Below, in pieces: positions 19,259 to 28,711 of a stretch of DNA of 64,000 bases. Numbering within the stretch: position 1 is the first letter of the stretch; every line of letters begins with the position of its first letter. The stretch spans positions 86,995 through 150,994 of the forward strand of contig NZ_FYDL01000009.1 in assembly GCF_900187505.1 (NCBI RefSeq), given 5' to 3'. The DNA comes from Pseudomonas sp. Irchel s3h17 (GTDB taxonomy: Bacteria; Pseudomonadota; Gammaproteobacteria; Pseudomonadales; Pseudomonadaceae). Under the pieces are notes generated by a model. That model was not told where the DNA came from and ran no database searches. It saw only the letters and a program-made list of their open reading frames with translations. Position numbers and translations under genes: made by a program.

Positions 19259-21763
19259 TTACGCTGTCTTGATCAGCTCAATCCTGACGGCGCACTTTTT
19301 GTAATCCGTCTGCTTGGAGATCGGGTCCGTCGCATCGAGCGTGACCTTGTTGATCAACCTGTTGGCATCGAAGAACGGCACGAACACCAAGCCCGGTGGC
19401 GGCTTGTTACGGCCTCGGGTTTCGATGCGCCCGCGCATTTCACCGCGACGACTGATCACTTTGACTTCACTGCCGCGACGGGCATTCAAGGCCTTGGCAT
19501 CGTCCGGGTGCATGTACACCAACGCGTCGGGCACCGCCTTGTGGAGCTCTTCCACGCGCTGGGTCATGGACCCGGTATGCCAATGCTCCAGGACCCGCCC
19601 GGTGCTCAGCCAGAACGGGAAGTCCGCATCCGGGGCTTCCGCCGGCGGCTCGTAGGGCAGCGCAAAGATGATCGCTTTCTTGTCGGGGTAGCCATAGAAC
19701 TGCACACCGCTGCCCTTTTCCACGTAAGGGTCATAGCCTTCACGAAAACGCCAGCGGGTTTCCTTGCCGTCGACAACCGGCCAGCGCAACCCCCGCTCGG
19801 TGTGATAGAGATCAAAGGGTGCAAGGTCATGGCCATGTCCCCGGCCGAACTGGGCGTACTCTTCGAACAGGCCTTTTTGCAGGTAGAAACCAAAGTCCTT
19901 GGCCTCTGCATTCTGATAGGCGGCGTCCAGTTGCTCGTTCGGAAACTGGTCGACCTGGCCGTTCTTGAACAGCACCTCAAACAGGGTCTTGCCCTTGTAT
20001 TGTGGTGAGGTTGCCAGCAACTCCGCCGGCCAGACTTCGTCGGTGGTGAATCGCTTGGAAAACTCGACCAGTTGCCAGAGATCGGACCTGGCATCACCCG
20101 GCGCCGTCACCAACTGATGCCAGAACTGAGTGCGCCGTTCCGCATTGCCGTAAGCCCCCTCTTTTTCGACCCACATCGCTGTCGGCAGAATCAGATCGGC
20201 CGCTTGCGCGGAAACCGTCGGGTACACGTCGGACACAATCACGAAGTTCTGGGGATTGCGCCAGCCAGGCAGTACTTCCTGCATGATATTGGGACCGGCC
20301 TGCATGTTGTTGCTGGCCATGGTCCAGTAGACATTGATCACACCGTCCTTGAGCATGCGGCTCTGCTGCACCGCGTGGAACCCGATCTTTTCATTGACGG
20401 TGCCTGGCGGCACCTTCCAGATTTTTTCCGCCTTCGCACGGTGCGCCGGGTTGGTGACCACCAGGTCCGCGGGCAGGCGATGGGAGAACGTCCCCACTTC
20501 CCGCGCCGTGCCACAGGCCGATGGCTGGCCGGTCAGGGAGAAGGGACTGTTGCCCGGCTCGCTGATCTTGCCGGTCAGCAGATGGATGTTGTAGATCAGG
20601 TTATTGGCCCACACCCCACGCGTGTGCTGGTTGAAGCCCATGGTCCAGAATGAAACCACTTTGCGCTTCGGGTCCGCGTACAGTTGCGCCAGGGCCTCGA
20701 GGCGCTCGGCCGGCACCCCGGTTTCCCTGGCGGTGCGCTCCAGGGTGTAGGGTTTTACAAAGGCGGCGAACTGCTCGAAGTCGATATCGCTCCAGGTGTT
20801 CGCCTTGGCCGCATTCTTGGCCTTCATCTCCAGTGGATCATCGCTGCGCAGACCGTAGCCGATGTCATCGACTCCCTTGGCGAATTTGGTGTGCTTGCTG
20901 ACAAACTCCGTGTTCACCGAGCCACTTTCAATGATGTAGTTGGCGATGTAATTGAGGATCAGCAGGTCGGTCTGTGGCTTGAACACCATCGGGATGTCGG
21001 CCAGCTCAAAACTGCGGTGCTCGAAGGTGGACAGTACCGCGACCTTGACGTCGGGCTGGCTCAACCGGCGATCCGTCACCCGACTCCAGAGAACCGGGTG
21101 CATCTCCGCCATGTTCGATCCCCACAAGACGAACGCATCGGTGACTTCGATATCGTCATAACAGCCCATGGGTTCGTCGATGCCGAACGTACGCATGAAC
21201 CCCATGACCGCGGAGGCCATGCAATGACGTGCATTGGGATCGATGTTGTTGGTGCGAAATCCCGCCTTCATGAGTTTGTTGGCGGCATAACCTTCCCAGA
21301 CGGTCCACTGCCCGGAGCCGAACATCGCGATCGACTCGGCGCCCTTGTTTTTCAGCGCCTCCTTGAACTTCAACTCCATCACATCGAAGGCCTGTTCCCA
21401 GGAAACCGGCTGGAACTCGCCTTGCTTGTCATAGCGCCCGTCCGTCATGCGCAGCAGGGGCTGGGTCAGACGATCCACCCCGTACATGATCTTGGACAGA
21501 AAGTAGCCCTTGACGCAGTTCAGGCCACGGTTGACCTCGGCTTTCACATCACCATGGGTCGCCACCACCCGGTTGTCCTTGGTCGCGACCATCACACTGC
21601 AACCGGTGCCGCAAAAGCGGCAAGGGGCCTTGTTCCAGTTCAAGGCGACCATGTCCTGTTCAGTAATCAGGTTGCTGGCCGAAGTGAACACCGGAAGCCC
21701 GGCAGCGGCCGCAGCGATCCCGGCAGCCTGGGCCTTGACGAATTCGCGCCGAGTCATAGGCAT
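19259..21763 (-). CDS. napA: NapA, catalytic subunit of periplasmic nitrate reductase
   Basis: The 834-residue protein has a twin-arginine signal ([22 protein letters not shown]), a [4Fe-4S] cluster motif C48-C51-C55-C83, and the Mo-ligating Cys C181 (NARHCMASA). The bis-MGD fold extends to the C-terminus (molydopterin-dinucleotide-binding domain about 710-830). It reduces nitrate to nitrite in the periplasm, for redox balancing or as the first denitrification step. A GGGAGA ribosome-binding site supports the start, which overlaps napD by 10 bp and suggests translational coupling with its Tat chaperone. Confidence 0.98.
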   Translation of the reverse strand: MPMTRREFVKAQAAGIAAAAAGLPVFTSASNLITEQDMVALNWNKAPCRFCGTGCSVMVATKDNRVVATHGDVKAEVNRGLNCVKGYFLSKIMYGVDRLTQPLLRMTDGRYDKQGEFQPVSWEQAFDVMELKFKEALKNKGAESIAMFGSGQWTVWEGYAANKLMKAGFRTNNIDPNARHCMASAVMGFMRTFGIDEPMGCYDDIEVTDAFVLWGSNMAEMHPVLWSRVTDRRLSQPDVKVAVLSTFEHRSFELADIPMVFKPQTDLLILNYIANYIIESGSVNTEFVSKHTKFAKGVDDIGYGLRSDDPLEMKAKNAAKANTWSDIDFEQFAAFVKPYTLERTARETGVPAERLEALAQLYADPKRKVVSFWTMGFNQHTRGVWANNLIYNIHLLTGKISEPGNSPFSLTGQPSACGTAREVGTFSHRLPADLVVTNPAHRAKAEKIWKVPPGTVNEKIGFHAVQQSRMLKDGVINVYWTMASNNMQAGPNIMQEVLPGWRNPQNFVIVSDVYPTVSAQAADLILPTAMWVEKEGAYGNAERRTQFWHQLVTAPGDARSDLWQLVEFSKRFTTDEVWPAELLATSPQYKGKTLFEVLFKNGQVDQFPNEQLDAAYQNAEAKDFGFYLQKGLFEEYAQFGRGHGHDLAPFDLYHTERGLRWPVVDGKETRWRFREGYDPYVEKGSGVQFYGYPDKKAIIFALPYEPPAEAPDADFPFWLSTGRVLEHWHTGSMTQRVEELHKAVPDALVYMHPDDAKALNARRGSEVKVISRRGEMRGRIETRGRNKPPPGLVFVPFFDANRLINKVTLDATDPISKQTDYKKCAVRIELIKTA

Positions 21764-22020
21764 GCGTTTTCTCCCGTTACATCGAGTATCTCGTGATAGA
21801 CGAGGGAGGCATTGAGCACACCCGGCAGGCGACCGATCTGCTCGATCCGCTGAAACATCTGGTGTTCGCCGTGCATTTCCAGCACGACCACCAGTTTTCC
21901 GTCAGGACTTTCCTGGTGCAGCTCGACGCCTTTGAGCAGGCGCAGATTAGCCTTCACCGCGTCAAACAAAGCAGGACGGGCGAGCACCACCAGACTGGCG
22001 ATATGGAGGGTTTCTTTCAT
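21754..22020 (-). CDS. napD: NapD, Tat signal-binding chaperone for NapA
   Basis: The ATG at 22020 (AAGGAG 10 nt upstream) gives 88 residues starting [20 protein letters not shown], a typical NapD ferredoxin-like fold with HIASLVV. A longer frame to 22062 starts without a good ribosome-binding site. NapD binds the NapA signal peptide to hold export until cofactor insertion. It overlaps napA by 10 bp. Confidence 0.92.
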   Translation of the reverse strand: MKETLHIASLVVLARPALFDAVKANLRLLKGVELHQESPDGKLVVVLEMHGEHQMFQRIEQIGRLPGVLNASLVYHEILDVTGENACL

Positions 22021-22062
22021 GGCCAGCACACTCCTTGCCTTAGTACTGAACAGGACAAGCAA

Positions 22063-22230
22063 TCAGTGAGGTGGCCCTGGGGGACCGAGCAACATCTGCA
22101 GGAACCAGACGAAAAACCCGTAGCCACCGACGATGGCGACCGATAGCAGCGGAAACAGAAAAACAATCAGGAACAGGAACAGTCGAGTTTCTTTGCGTAC
22201 TCGTTGAGCGGGCTCATCTGCCGAAGGCAT
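22063..22230 (-). CDS. napE: NapE, small membrane protein of the nap operon
   Basis: The ATG at 22230, with AGGAG 8 nt upstream, gives 55 residues. There is a charged N-terminus (PSADEPAQRVRKETRLF) and one long hydrophobic segment (LFLIVFLFPLLSVAIVGGYGFFVWFLQMLLG). NapE is an inner-membrane protein of unknown role found first in many nap operons. No napF or napGH is present, so the operon is the reduced napEDABC type. Confidence 0.88.
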   Translation of the reverse strand: MPSADEPAQRVRKETRLFLFLIVFLFPLLSVAIVGGYGFFVWFLQMLLGPPGPPH

Positions 22231-22338
22231 GGTTAACGCTCCTGCCAAATAGTGCACTGAGCCTAGATGGCCTGCGGGGCAATTTCCATGATTTGGATCA
22301 GCGGCAGATCAATCAGGCCCAACCACCACCCGATAAGG

Positions 22339-22358
22339 ATTGGCCGTGAGTCACCACG
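22339..22358 (-). terminator. Hairpin after phhR
   Basis: The perfect 7-bp stem GGCCGTG/CACGGCC has a 6-nt loop and lies about 43 bp after the phhR stop codon. It has no U-tract. The 170-bp gap between phhR and napE must also hold the nap promoter, for which I find no convincing Anr/FNR site. Confidence 0.35.
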
Positions 22359-22400
22359 GCCCGGCTTTACAAGCACCGCCCCTGAGCACGGCATGGACCA

Positions 22401-23960
22401 TCAACGCTCGAGCTTGCCTATTTCATACTCGCGCAACTTGTTGGCAATCGTGGTGTGGGAAACCCCCAGGCGCTTACCCAGCAACCGGCTGCTCGAATGC
22501 TCGGAATACAGTCGCTCCAGCACGGCTTTTTCAAAACGCCCGACGATCTCATCCAGCCCGCCCTCCAGCGAAAAATCCCCCAGCGGCTGGCGCACACCAT
22601 AATCCGGCAGGCGTATGTGTTCGGCCTTGACCGTGCCACCGTCGCACAAGGACACCGCCTGAAACAGCACGTTCTCCAGTTGCCGGACATTGCCGGGCCA
22701 GTGGTAGTGGCTGAGCCGCTCCATGGCCGCCGGCGCCAGCTTCGGCAACGGGCAGCCGATCTGCCGGCTGGCCTGATCTAGGAAGTGTTCCACAAGCGGT
22801 GTCAGCCCATCCAGGCATTCGCGCAGCGGCGGGATGTGCAGCGACAGCACATTCAAGCGATGGTAAAGGTCCTGGCGGAACTCGCCCCGGGCGCACAGTT
22901 CCGACAAGTCGACCTGTGTAGCGCAGATCACACGCACGTCCAGGTACACCTCTTCATCGCTGCCGACTCTGCGGAAGCAACCGTCCTGCAAGAACCGCAG
23001 CAACTTGACCTGCAAGCGCGGACTCATTTCGCCGACGCCGTCGAGAAACAGCGTACCGCCCGCCGTCAGCTCCAGCAGCCCGAGCTTGCCTTCGGCCCGC
23101 GCCCCTGCGAACGCGCCGGGGCCATAACCAAACAGCTCGGTCTCGGCCATCGACTCCGGCAATCCGGCGCAGTTGAGCGCCATCAGTGGCGACTGCCCGC
23201 GCGGGCTGGCCAGGTGACAGGCGCGCGCCAGCAGCTCCTTGCCGGTACCGGTTTCACCTTCGATCAACAGCGGCGCATCCAGGGGCGCCATGCGCCGTGC
23301 CTCACGGACCACCGCTGCCATGACCCGGGAGCTTTGGAAAATGCTGTCGAAGCCACGCAGTTCCTGCTTGCGCACGTTGTAGATACGCTCGCCGACCCGG
23401 TCCGCCCGATGCAAGGTCAACACCGCGCCGGCCATGGCTTCGCTGTCGTCATGCTCCGACTGCAAGGGGGCGATATCGGCCAGGAACACGTCGCCCTTGA
23501 CCTTGACCCGCAAGCCATTGATCCGCGACTTGTTGGCGCGCACAAGTTCCGGTAGATCGAAGTCCTCGGCGTAACGCGACAAGGGAATGCCCGGCACTTC
23601 GTCGACCCGCACACCGAGCAACTGCGCCGCCGCGCGGTTGGCCGCGACAATCGAACCGCCCATGTCGATCGACAACACCGGAAACTCCAGGGCGCCGAGC
23701 AAGGCATTGAGCTCCATGTGCCGACGCTCGCTGGGCATCAGCCCTACGCGCTTGACGCCGAACACCCCGGCGATCGCCTCGAATTTCGGACGCAAGGCCT
23801 GGAACTGCAGGTTGATCAGGTTCGGGCAATGCAGGTAGATCGCGTTGCCATGCTCACCGCCGACTTCGCCGCGAGCGACGTTGATCCCGTACTCCACCAG
23901 CAGGTTGAGGATGTCACGCAGAATGCCGATGCGGTTCTGGCAATGGACTTTGATACGCAT
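22401..23960 (-). CDS. phhR: PhhR, TyrR-family regulator of aromatic amino acid metabolism
   Basis: The 519-residue protein has an N-terminal ACT domain (about 1-75, ligand binding), a PAS domain (about 80-185), an AAA+ domain with Walker A GETGTGKE at 235-242, and a C-terminal TyrR-type HTH (about 470-515, LLGKRLGVSHTTIANKLREYEIG). The sigma-54 contact loop reads GAFAGA at 282-287 instead of GAFTGA. That points to activation that does not depend strictly on RpoN, as in P. putida PhhR (recalled). It is divergent from phhA, with a TyrR-like box between. Confidence 0.95.
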   Translation of the reverse strand: MRIKVHCQNRIGILRDILNLLVEYGINVARGEVGGEHGNAIYLHCPNLINLQFQALRPKFEAIAGVFGVKRVGLMPSERRHMELNALLGALEFPVLSIDMGGSIVAANRAAAQLLGVRVDEVPGIPLSRYAEDFDLPELVRANKSRINGLRVKVKGDVFLADIAPLQSEHDDSEAMAGAVLTLHRADRVGERIYNVRKQELRGFDSIFQSSRVMAAVVREARRMAPLDAPLLIEGETGTGKELLARACHLASPRGQSPLMALNCAGLPESMAETELFGYGPGAFAGARAEGKLGLLELTAGGTLFLDGVGEMSPRLQVKLLRFLQDGCFRRVGSDEEVYLDVRVICATQVDLSELCARGEFRQDLYHRLNVLSLHIPPLRECLDGLTPLVEHFLDQASRQIGCPLPKLAPAAMERLSHYHWPGNVRQLENVLFQAVSLCDGGTVKAEHIRLPDYGVRQPLGDFSLEGGLDEIVGRFEKAVLERLYSEHSSSRLLGKRLGVSHTTIANKLREYEIGKLER

Positions 23961-24100
23961 ATAAAGGCCCGAACGAGGAAAAATACGGCGTGCGGTGTGG
24001 ATTTTTCTGCCGACGCACGAAGTTTGTCGTCAAGATTATGTGACAGGTGCACGGCTTTTCAAACCATGAAATCTCAGCAGTTACGTGACACAGGTCAATC

Positions 24101-24118
24101 CGTAACGAAAAGTTTACG
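24101..24118 (+). promoter_or_regulatory. TyrR/PhhR-type operator upstream of phhA
   Basis: CGTAAC, six bases, TTTACG: a near-palindrome matching the TyrR-family box TGTAAA-N6-TTTACA at most positions. It lies 122 bp before the phhA start. No sigma-54 -24/-12 pair with correct spacing is visible in the 279-bp phhR-phhA gap. Confidence 0.6.
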
Positions 24119-24239
24119 AATTATCGGATTTTTTCCTACGCTCACCTCTCACACCCTGCTGCAAGGTCGCGTACTTCGGGTTATCACTAGATCCATCAGC
24201 ACGTCATAACAAGAATGTATCCCTTTGCAGGAGAGCAGC

Positions 24240-25031
24240 ATGAAGCAGACGCAATACGTGGCCCGTGAGCCCGATGCGCAAGGTTTTATCCACTACACCG
24301 CTGAAGAACACGCGGTGTGGAATACGCTGATCACTCGCCAGCTGAAAGTGCTCGAAGGTCGTGCGTGCCCGGAATACATGGAAGGCATCGAGAAGCTCGG
24401 CCTGCCCCATGACCGCATCCCGCAACTCGACGAAATCAACAAAGTCCTCGGCGAAACCACCGGCTGGCAAGTGGCCCGGGTACCGGCACTGATTCCATTC
24501 CAGACCTTTTTCGAATTGCTGGCCAGCAAGCAGTTTCCGGTCGCGACCTTTATTCGTACCCGCGAAGAACTGGATTACCTGCAAGAGCCGGACATTTTCC
24601 ACGAGATCTTTGGCCACTGCCCGCTGCTGACCAACCCCTGGTTTGCGGAGTTCACCCACACCTACGGCAAGCTCGGCCTGCAGGCCACCAAGGAAGAGCG
24701 TGTCTACCTGGCGCGCCTGTACTGGATGACCATCGAGTTCGGCCTGGTCGAAACCCCCGAAGGCCAACGCATCTACGGCGGCGGCATTCTCTCTTCACCG
24801 AAAGAGACCGTGTACAGCCTGTCCGGCGAGCCCGAGCATCAAGCCTTCGATCCGCTGGAAGCCATGCGCACGCCGTACCGCATCGACATCCTGCAGCCGC
24901 TGTACTTTGTCCTGCCGAACCTCAAGCGCCTGTTCGACCTGGCCCACGAAGACATCATGGGCATGGTCCACCAAGGCATGAAGCTGGGTCTGCACGCACC
25001 GAAATTCCCGCCAAAACCCAAGGCGGCCTGA
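24240..25031 (+). CDS. phhA: Phenylalanine-4-hydroxylase
   Basis: The ATG at 24240 follows AGGAG by 7 nt and gives 263 residues. This is the compact bacterial catalytic-domain-only form of aromatic amino acid hydroxylase. The iron ligands H121 and H126 ([11 protein letters not shown]) and E166 ([10 protein letters not shown]) are present. It uses molecular oxygen and a tetrahydropterin to convert Phe to Tyr in the cytosol. It heads phhABC, whose second gene regenerates the pterin. Confidence 0.98.
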   Translation: MKQTQYVAREPDAQGFIHYTAEEHAVWNTLITRQLKVLEGRACPEYMEGIEKLGLPHDRIPQLDEINKVLGETTGWQVARVPALIPFQTFFELLASKQFPVATFIRTREELDYLQEPDIFHEIFGHCPLLTNPWFAEFTHTYGKLGLQATKEERVYLARLYWMTIEFGLVETPEGQRIYGGGILSSPKETVYSLSGEPEHQAFDPLEAMRTPYRIDILQPLYFVLPNLKRLFDLAHEDIMGMVHQGMKLGLHAPKFPPKPKAA

Positions 25032-25101
25032 GGCTCGCCGCAGTCGCGGCGAGCCCGAAAAAATAGTAACGTCTAACAAGAACCACATTCAGGAACACAC
25101 C

Positions 25102-25458
25102 ATGACCGCTCTGAACCAAGCCCATTGCGAAGCCTGCCGTGCCGATGCCCCACAAGTCAGCGATGAAGAACTGCCGGTACTGATCAAGCAGATCCCTGAC
25201 TGGAACATCGAAGTTCGCGACGGCGTGATGCAGTTGGAAAAAGTCTTCCTGTTCAAGAACTTCAAGTTCGCCCTGGCCTTTACCAACACCATGGGTGAAA
25301 TCTCCGAGGCCGAAGGCCACCACCCTGGCCTGCTCACCGAGTGGGGCAAAGTGACCGTGACCTGGTGGAGCCACTCGATCAAAGGCCTGCACCGCAACGA
25401 CTTCATCATGGCCGCGCGCACTGACGAAGTGGCCAAGGATGCCGAGGGCCGCAAGTAA
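25102..25458 (+). CDS. phhB: Pterin-4a-carbinolamine dehydratase
   Basis: The 118-residue PCD/DCoH family protein has the active-site signature [22 protein letters not shown], including the catalytic His pair. It dehydrates the 4a-hydroxy pterin made by PhhA so that the cofactor can be reduced again. It is 70 bp after phhA, and its stop overlaps the phhC start (TAATG), showing translational coupling. Confidence 0.97.
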   Translation: MTALNQAHCEACRADAPQVSDEELPVLIKQIPDWNIEVRDGVMQLEKVFLFKNFKFALAFTNTMGEISEAEGHHPGLLTEWGKVTVTWWSHSIKGLHRNDFIMAARTDEVAKDAEGRK

Positions 25459-26651
25459 TGCATTTCGACGCCATCGGCCGAGTACCCGGCGACCCGATCC
25501 TCGGCCTGATGGAGGCCTATGCCCAGGACAGCAACCCGTGCAAGTTCGACCTGGGCGTGGGGGTCTACAAGGATGCCCAGGGCCTGACGCCGATTCCGCA
25601 GTCGGTGAAACAAGCCGAACTGCGCCTGGTGGATCGCCAGACCACCAAGACCTATATCGGTGGTCACGGTGACGCTGCGTTCGGCAAGGTGATCAACGAG
25701 CTGGTGCTGGGCGCCGACTCCGCGTTGATCGCCGAGCAGCGCGCCGGCGCCACCCAGACACCGGGCGGTACCGGCGCCTTGCGCTTGAGCGCTGATTTCA
25801 TCGCTCAGTGCCTGCCGGGCCGCGGCATCTGGTTGAGCAACCCGACCTGGCCGATTCACGAAACCATCTACGCCACCGCCGGCCTCAAGGTCAGCCATTA
25901 CCCGTACGTGGGCAGCGACAACCGCCTCGACGTCGAGGCGATGCTGGCCACCCTGAACCTGATTCCCAAGGGCGACGTGGTACTGCTGCACGCCTGCTGT
26001 CATAACCCGACCGGTTTCGACCTGTCGCACGACGACTGGCACCGGGTACTGGACGTGGTTCGTAGCCGCGAACTGCTGCCCTTGATCGACTTTGCCTACC
26101 AGGGCTTTGGCGATGGCCTGGAACAGGATGCCTGGGCTGTCCGGCTGTTTGCCGCCGAACTGCCTGAGTTGCTGATCACCAGTTCCTGCTCGAAGAACTT
26201 CGGCCTGTACCGCGACCGCACGGGGGCGCTGATCGTCTGCACCCGGGATGCCGAGAAGCTGGTGGATGTCCGCAGCCAATTGGCGCATATCGCCCGTAAC
26301 CTGTGGTCGACACCACCGGATCACGGTGCGGCCGTGGTGGCAACCATCCTCGGCGACCCAGAGCTGAAACAACGCTGGGCCGACGAAGTGGAAGCCATGC
26401 GCCTGCGCATCGCGCAGCTGCGTTCGGGTCTGGTGGAGGCACTGGAGCCGCACGGTTTGCGCGAACGCTTTGCCCATATCGGTGTGCAACGCGGGATGTT
26501 CTCCTACACCGGCCTGTCGCCGGCACAGGTGAAAGACCTGCGGGACCACCACAGCGTGTACATGGTCAGCTCCGGCCGGGCCAACGTGGCGGGGATTGAT
26601 GCAACGCGGCTGGACTTGCTCGCGCAAGCCATCGCCGACGTCTGCAAGTAA
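25458..26651 (+). CDS. phhC: Aromatic amino acid aminotransferase
   Basis: The 397-residue fold-type I PLP aminotransferase is of the TyrB/AspC subgroup. It has GTGALRLSADF, HACCHNPTGFDLS, the substrate-site FAYQGFGDGLEQDA, and the PLP-binding Lys in SSCSKNFGLYRDRTGAL. It transaminates tyrosine and phenylalanine with 2-oxoglutarate. Start overlaps the phhB stop. It is the third gene of the Phe degradation operon; aspC-like specificity cannot be fully excluded from sequence alone. Confidence 0.95.
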   Translation: MHFDAIGRVPGDPILGLMEAYAQDSNPCKFDLGVGVYKDAQGLTPIPQSVKQAELRLVDRQTTKTYIGGHGDAAFGKVINELVLGADSALIAEQRAGATQTPGGTGALRLSADFIAQCLPGRGIWLSNPTWPIHETIYATAGLKVSHYPYVGSDNRLDVEAMLATLNLIPKGDVVLLHACCHNPTGFDLSHDDWHRVLDVVRSRELLPLIDFAYQGFGDGLEQDAWAVRLFAAELPELLITSSCSKNFGLYRDRTGALIVCTRDAEKLVDVRSQLAHIARNLWSTPPDHGAAVVATILGDPELKQRWADEVEAMRLRIAQLRSGLVEALEPHGLRERFAHIGVQRGMFSYTGLSPAQVKDLRDHHSVYMVSSGRANVAGIDATRLDLLAQAIADVCK

Positions 26652-26673
26652 CTCCCGGCAAGGCAGGTTCCCT

Positions 26674-26805
26674 GTGGCGAGGGAGCTTGCTCCCGCTGGG
26701 CTGTGCAGCAGCCCCAAAAGCCAGGCAATGAGTTCGTTCAGTTAGAACTCATTGCCTGGCTTTGCGACCACTGCGTGCTCGAACGGGAGCAAGCTCCCTC
26801 GCCAC
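26674..26805. repeat. REPIN (two inverted REP sequences, GGGAGCTTGCTCCC type)
   Basis: The left arm starts GTGGCGAGGGAGCTTGCTCC and the right arm is its reverse complement. Between the arms a separate 16-bp perfect inverted repeat (26720-26735 with 26745-26760, loop 9) sits right after phhC and probably acts as its terminator. Confidence 0.9.
26720..26763 (+). terminator. Likely phhC terminator inside the REPIN
   Basis: A 16-bp perfect stem (GCCAGGCAATGAGTTC and its complement) has a 9-nt loop followed by TTT. It lies 69 bp after phhC. The rest of the 26652-26960 gap is REPIN and, from about 26810, the presumed promoter region of the next small gene. Confidence 0.65.
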
Positions 26806-26960
26806 GACAGCCGTTCACAGCCTTGCCTCTGCGGCCATCTGTCGCAGAAAATCGAGATAAAAGTCTGATTGTCATCTCCCCTGCTGTATCCTGCCGAGGC
26901 TTTTTAAAAGCGTGGTTCTACACAGCGATTTAAAAACAGACTTTGCGAGGAGCAATCACC

Positions 26961-27092
26961 ATGCACGAGATTCCCAATCTCCCCTTCCCAAGCCTGCACG
27001 AAACTGAGCAGACAACCCCGCAACAAGCCGGCGCCCAACAGCCCGAGCGCAAAGAAGCCACTGGCAGCCGCAAGGCCGACAGCGAAGACTGA
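26961..27092 (+). CDS. Small hydrophilic protein, 43 residues, unknown function
   Basis: The frame MHEIPNLPFPSLHET...ADSED is preceded by AGGAG 8 nt before ATG and followed by a strong hairpin. It is Gln/Pro/Glu-rich and should be disordered and soluble, with no signal or membrane segment. The clear ribosome-binding site and the next small gene just downstream suggest a real short gene. I do not recognise a family. An overlapping minus-strand frame of 110 codons lacks such signals. Confidence 0.6.
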   Translation: MHEIPNLPFPSLHETEQTTPQQAGAQQPERKEATGSRKADSED

Positions 27093-27108
27093 GCGTTAGA
27101 CCCAGACC

Positions 27109-27142
27109 GTGTGGAAAGCGCTCTCTCATGCGCTTTCCACAC
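27109..27142. repeat. Perfect 13-bp hairpin between two small genes
   Basis: GTGTGGAAAGCGC and its exact complement are separated by 8 nt. No T-run follows, so it may be an attenuator, an RNA-stability element or an operator rather than a simple terminator. Confidence 0.6.
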
Positions 27143-27166
27143 CGCCTGAAACCCGAGACCCGCTCC

Positions 27167-27349
27167 ATGACCGACACCTTCGACGAACACCAGGCCAGCG
27201 CACTGATCAACGCGGCGGAAAAAATGATCGACGTCTGGAGTCGCCTGACACCCGAGAAACAAGCCCTGCTACTGGCCCGTTTTGGCAGCCAGGAGAAAGC
27301 CCTCGCGGCCCTGGTCACCACCCAGATGCTGGCCCCCGCCAAACCCTGA
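27167..27349 (+). CDS. Small helical protein, 60 residues, unknown function
   Basis: The frame MTDTFDEHQASALINAAEKMIDVWSRL... is strongly helical and amphipathic and ends in MLAPAKP. A start 13 codons earlier (27128) falls inside the preceding hairpin and would add a basic, non-helical tail, so the internal ATG is preferred, although neither has a good ribosome-binding site. No signal or membrane segment is visible. I do not recognise the family. Confidence 0.55.
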   Translation: MTDTFDEHQASALINAAEKMIDVWSRLTPEKQALLLARFGSQEKALAALVTTQMLAPAKP

Positions 27350-27449
27350 TCACCCGGCAACACCTGACGCCCGACACCTAGCGTCAATTTCTCCCCCTTC
27401 GCGCATCCAACCACCGGTATCATAAGCAGCCTATCTATCCTGCTGTCCC

Positions 27450-28652
27450 GTGGACGTCCCCATGCCAGATACCCAGCGCCCCTTGGCGGTCACGCTGCAA
27501 GTCGTTTCTATCGTCCTGTTTACCTTCATCGGTTACCTGAACATCGGCATTCCATTGGCCGTACTGCCGGGTTATGTCCACAGCGACCTGGGCTTTGGTG
27601 CGGTGATCGCTGGCCTGGTGATCAGCGTGCAGTACCTGGCCACCCTGCTCAGCCGCCCGTACGCAGGACGGATCATCGACAACAAAGGCAGCAAACTGGC
27701 AGTGATGTATGGCCTGGCCGGGTGCGGACTGAGCGGTGTATTCATGCTGTTGTCCGCCTGGACGCAACACCTGCCGACGCTGAGCCTGACCTGCCTGCTG
27801 GTGGGTCGCCTGGTGCTCGGCAGCGCGGAAAGCCTGGTAGGTTCAGGTTCCATCGGCTGGGGTATTGGCCGGGTCGGCGCACCGAACACCGCCAAGGTCA
27901 TTTCCTGGAACGGCATCGCCAGTTATGGCGCGTTGGCGGTCGGCGCCCCGCTGGGCGTGCTGCTGGTCCAGCGGTTCGGGCTGTGGAGCATGGGCGCGAG
28001 CATTGTGTTGCTGGCAATCATCGGCCTGCTGCTGGCCTGGCCGAAGACCGCCGCCCCCATCGTTGCCGGCGAGCGCCTGCCGTTCATGCATGTGCTGGGA
28101 CGGGTCCTGCCCCATGGCTGTGGCCTGGCGCTGGGCTCGATCGGCTTCGGCACCATTGCCACCTTCATCACCCTGTATTACGCCACCCGACACTGGGACA
28201 ACGCCGTGCTGTGCCTGAGCCTGTTCGGCGCCTGCTTCATCGGCGCGCGCCTGCTGTTCGGCAACCTGATCAATCGTCTGGGCGGCTTTCGGGTGGCCAT
28301 TGCCTGCCTGTCGGTCGAAAGCCTCGGCCTGTTGCTGCTCTGGCTGGCACCGGACGCCCATTGGGCGTTGGCAGGCGCGGCGTTGAGCGGGTTCGGCTTC
28401 TCGCTGGTGTTCCCGGCATTGGGCGTGGAAGCGGTGAACCTGGTGCCGGCGTCCAGCCGGGGTGCGGCCGTTGGCGCTTACTCGCTGTTCATCGACCTGT
28501 CCCTGGGGATCACCGGACCGCTGGCCGGGGCAATAGCCGCCGGCTTCGGCTTCGCCTCGATCTTCCTGTTTGCGTCCCTCGCCGCCTGCTGCGGCCTGAT
28601 GCTCAGCGTCTACCTGTACCGCCAGGCACCGAAACATCGGGAACTGCGCTAG
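27450..28652 (+). CDS. MFS transporter, YfcJ/YhhS-like
   Basis: The 400-residue protein has twelve hydrophobic segments and the MFS loop 2-3 motif ([21 protein letters not shown]). It starts [40 protein letters not shown], which resembles the E. coli YfcJ/YhhS exporters. An in-frame ATG four codons later (27462) is an alternative start. The substrate is unknown. Its TAG stop (28650-28652) lies in the CTAG end of a small palindromic element, so the original C-terminus may have been changed slightly by insertion. Confidence 0.88.
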   Translation: MDVPMPDTQRPLAVTLQVVSIVLFTFIGYLNIGIPLAVLPGYVHSDLGFGAVIAGLVISVQYLATLLSRPYAGRIIDNKGSKLAVMYGLAGCGLSGVFMLLSAWTQHLPTLSLTCLLVGRLVLGSAESLVGSGSIGWGIGRVGAPNTAKVISWNGIASYGALAVGAPLGVLLVQRFGLWSMGASIVLLAIIGLLLAWPKTAAPIVAGERLPFMHVLGRVLPHGCGLALGSIGFGTIATFITLYYATRHWDNAVLCLSLFGACFIGARLLFGNLINRLGGFRVAIACLSVESLGLLLLWLAPDAHWALAGAALSGFGFSLVFPALGVEAVNLVPASSRGAAVGAYSLFIDLSLGITGPLAGAIAAGFGFASIFLFASLAACCGLMLSVYLYRQAPKHRELR

Positions 28653-28711
28653 GGTCTGTTGACGTTTGGTGGCGGCCGCGACGGATGCCACCAAACATCA
28701 ACAGACCCTAG
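28649..28711. mobile_element. 59-bp CTAG-bounded palindromic element, internally deleted copy
   Basis: It starts CTAGGGTCTGTTGACGTTTG and ends with the inverted version (one mismatch), CTAG on both sides. The 40 bp at its left end match the inverted right end of the 266-bp copy at 46433-46698; the rest of that copy is missing. It sits exactly between two convergent genes and supplies TAG stop codons to both. Confidence 0.8.

Noticed and set aside
22292..22320. Possible Anr/FNR box upstream of napE (TTGAT...ATCCAA on the minus strand)
   Set aside because: The half-sites are separated by 9 bases instead of the 4 needed for TTGAT-N4-ATCAA, so it is not a credible site.
26930..27262. 110-codon minus-strand frame over the small genes
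   Set aside because: It has no ribosome-binding site or family signature, and it overlaps the hairpin and a better supported plus-strand small gene.
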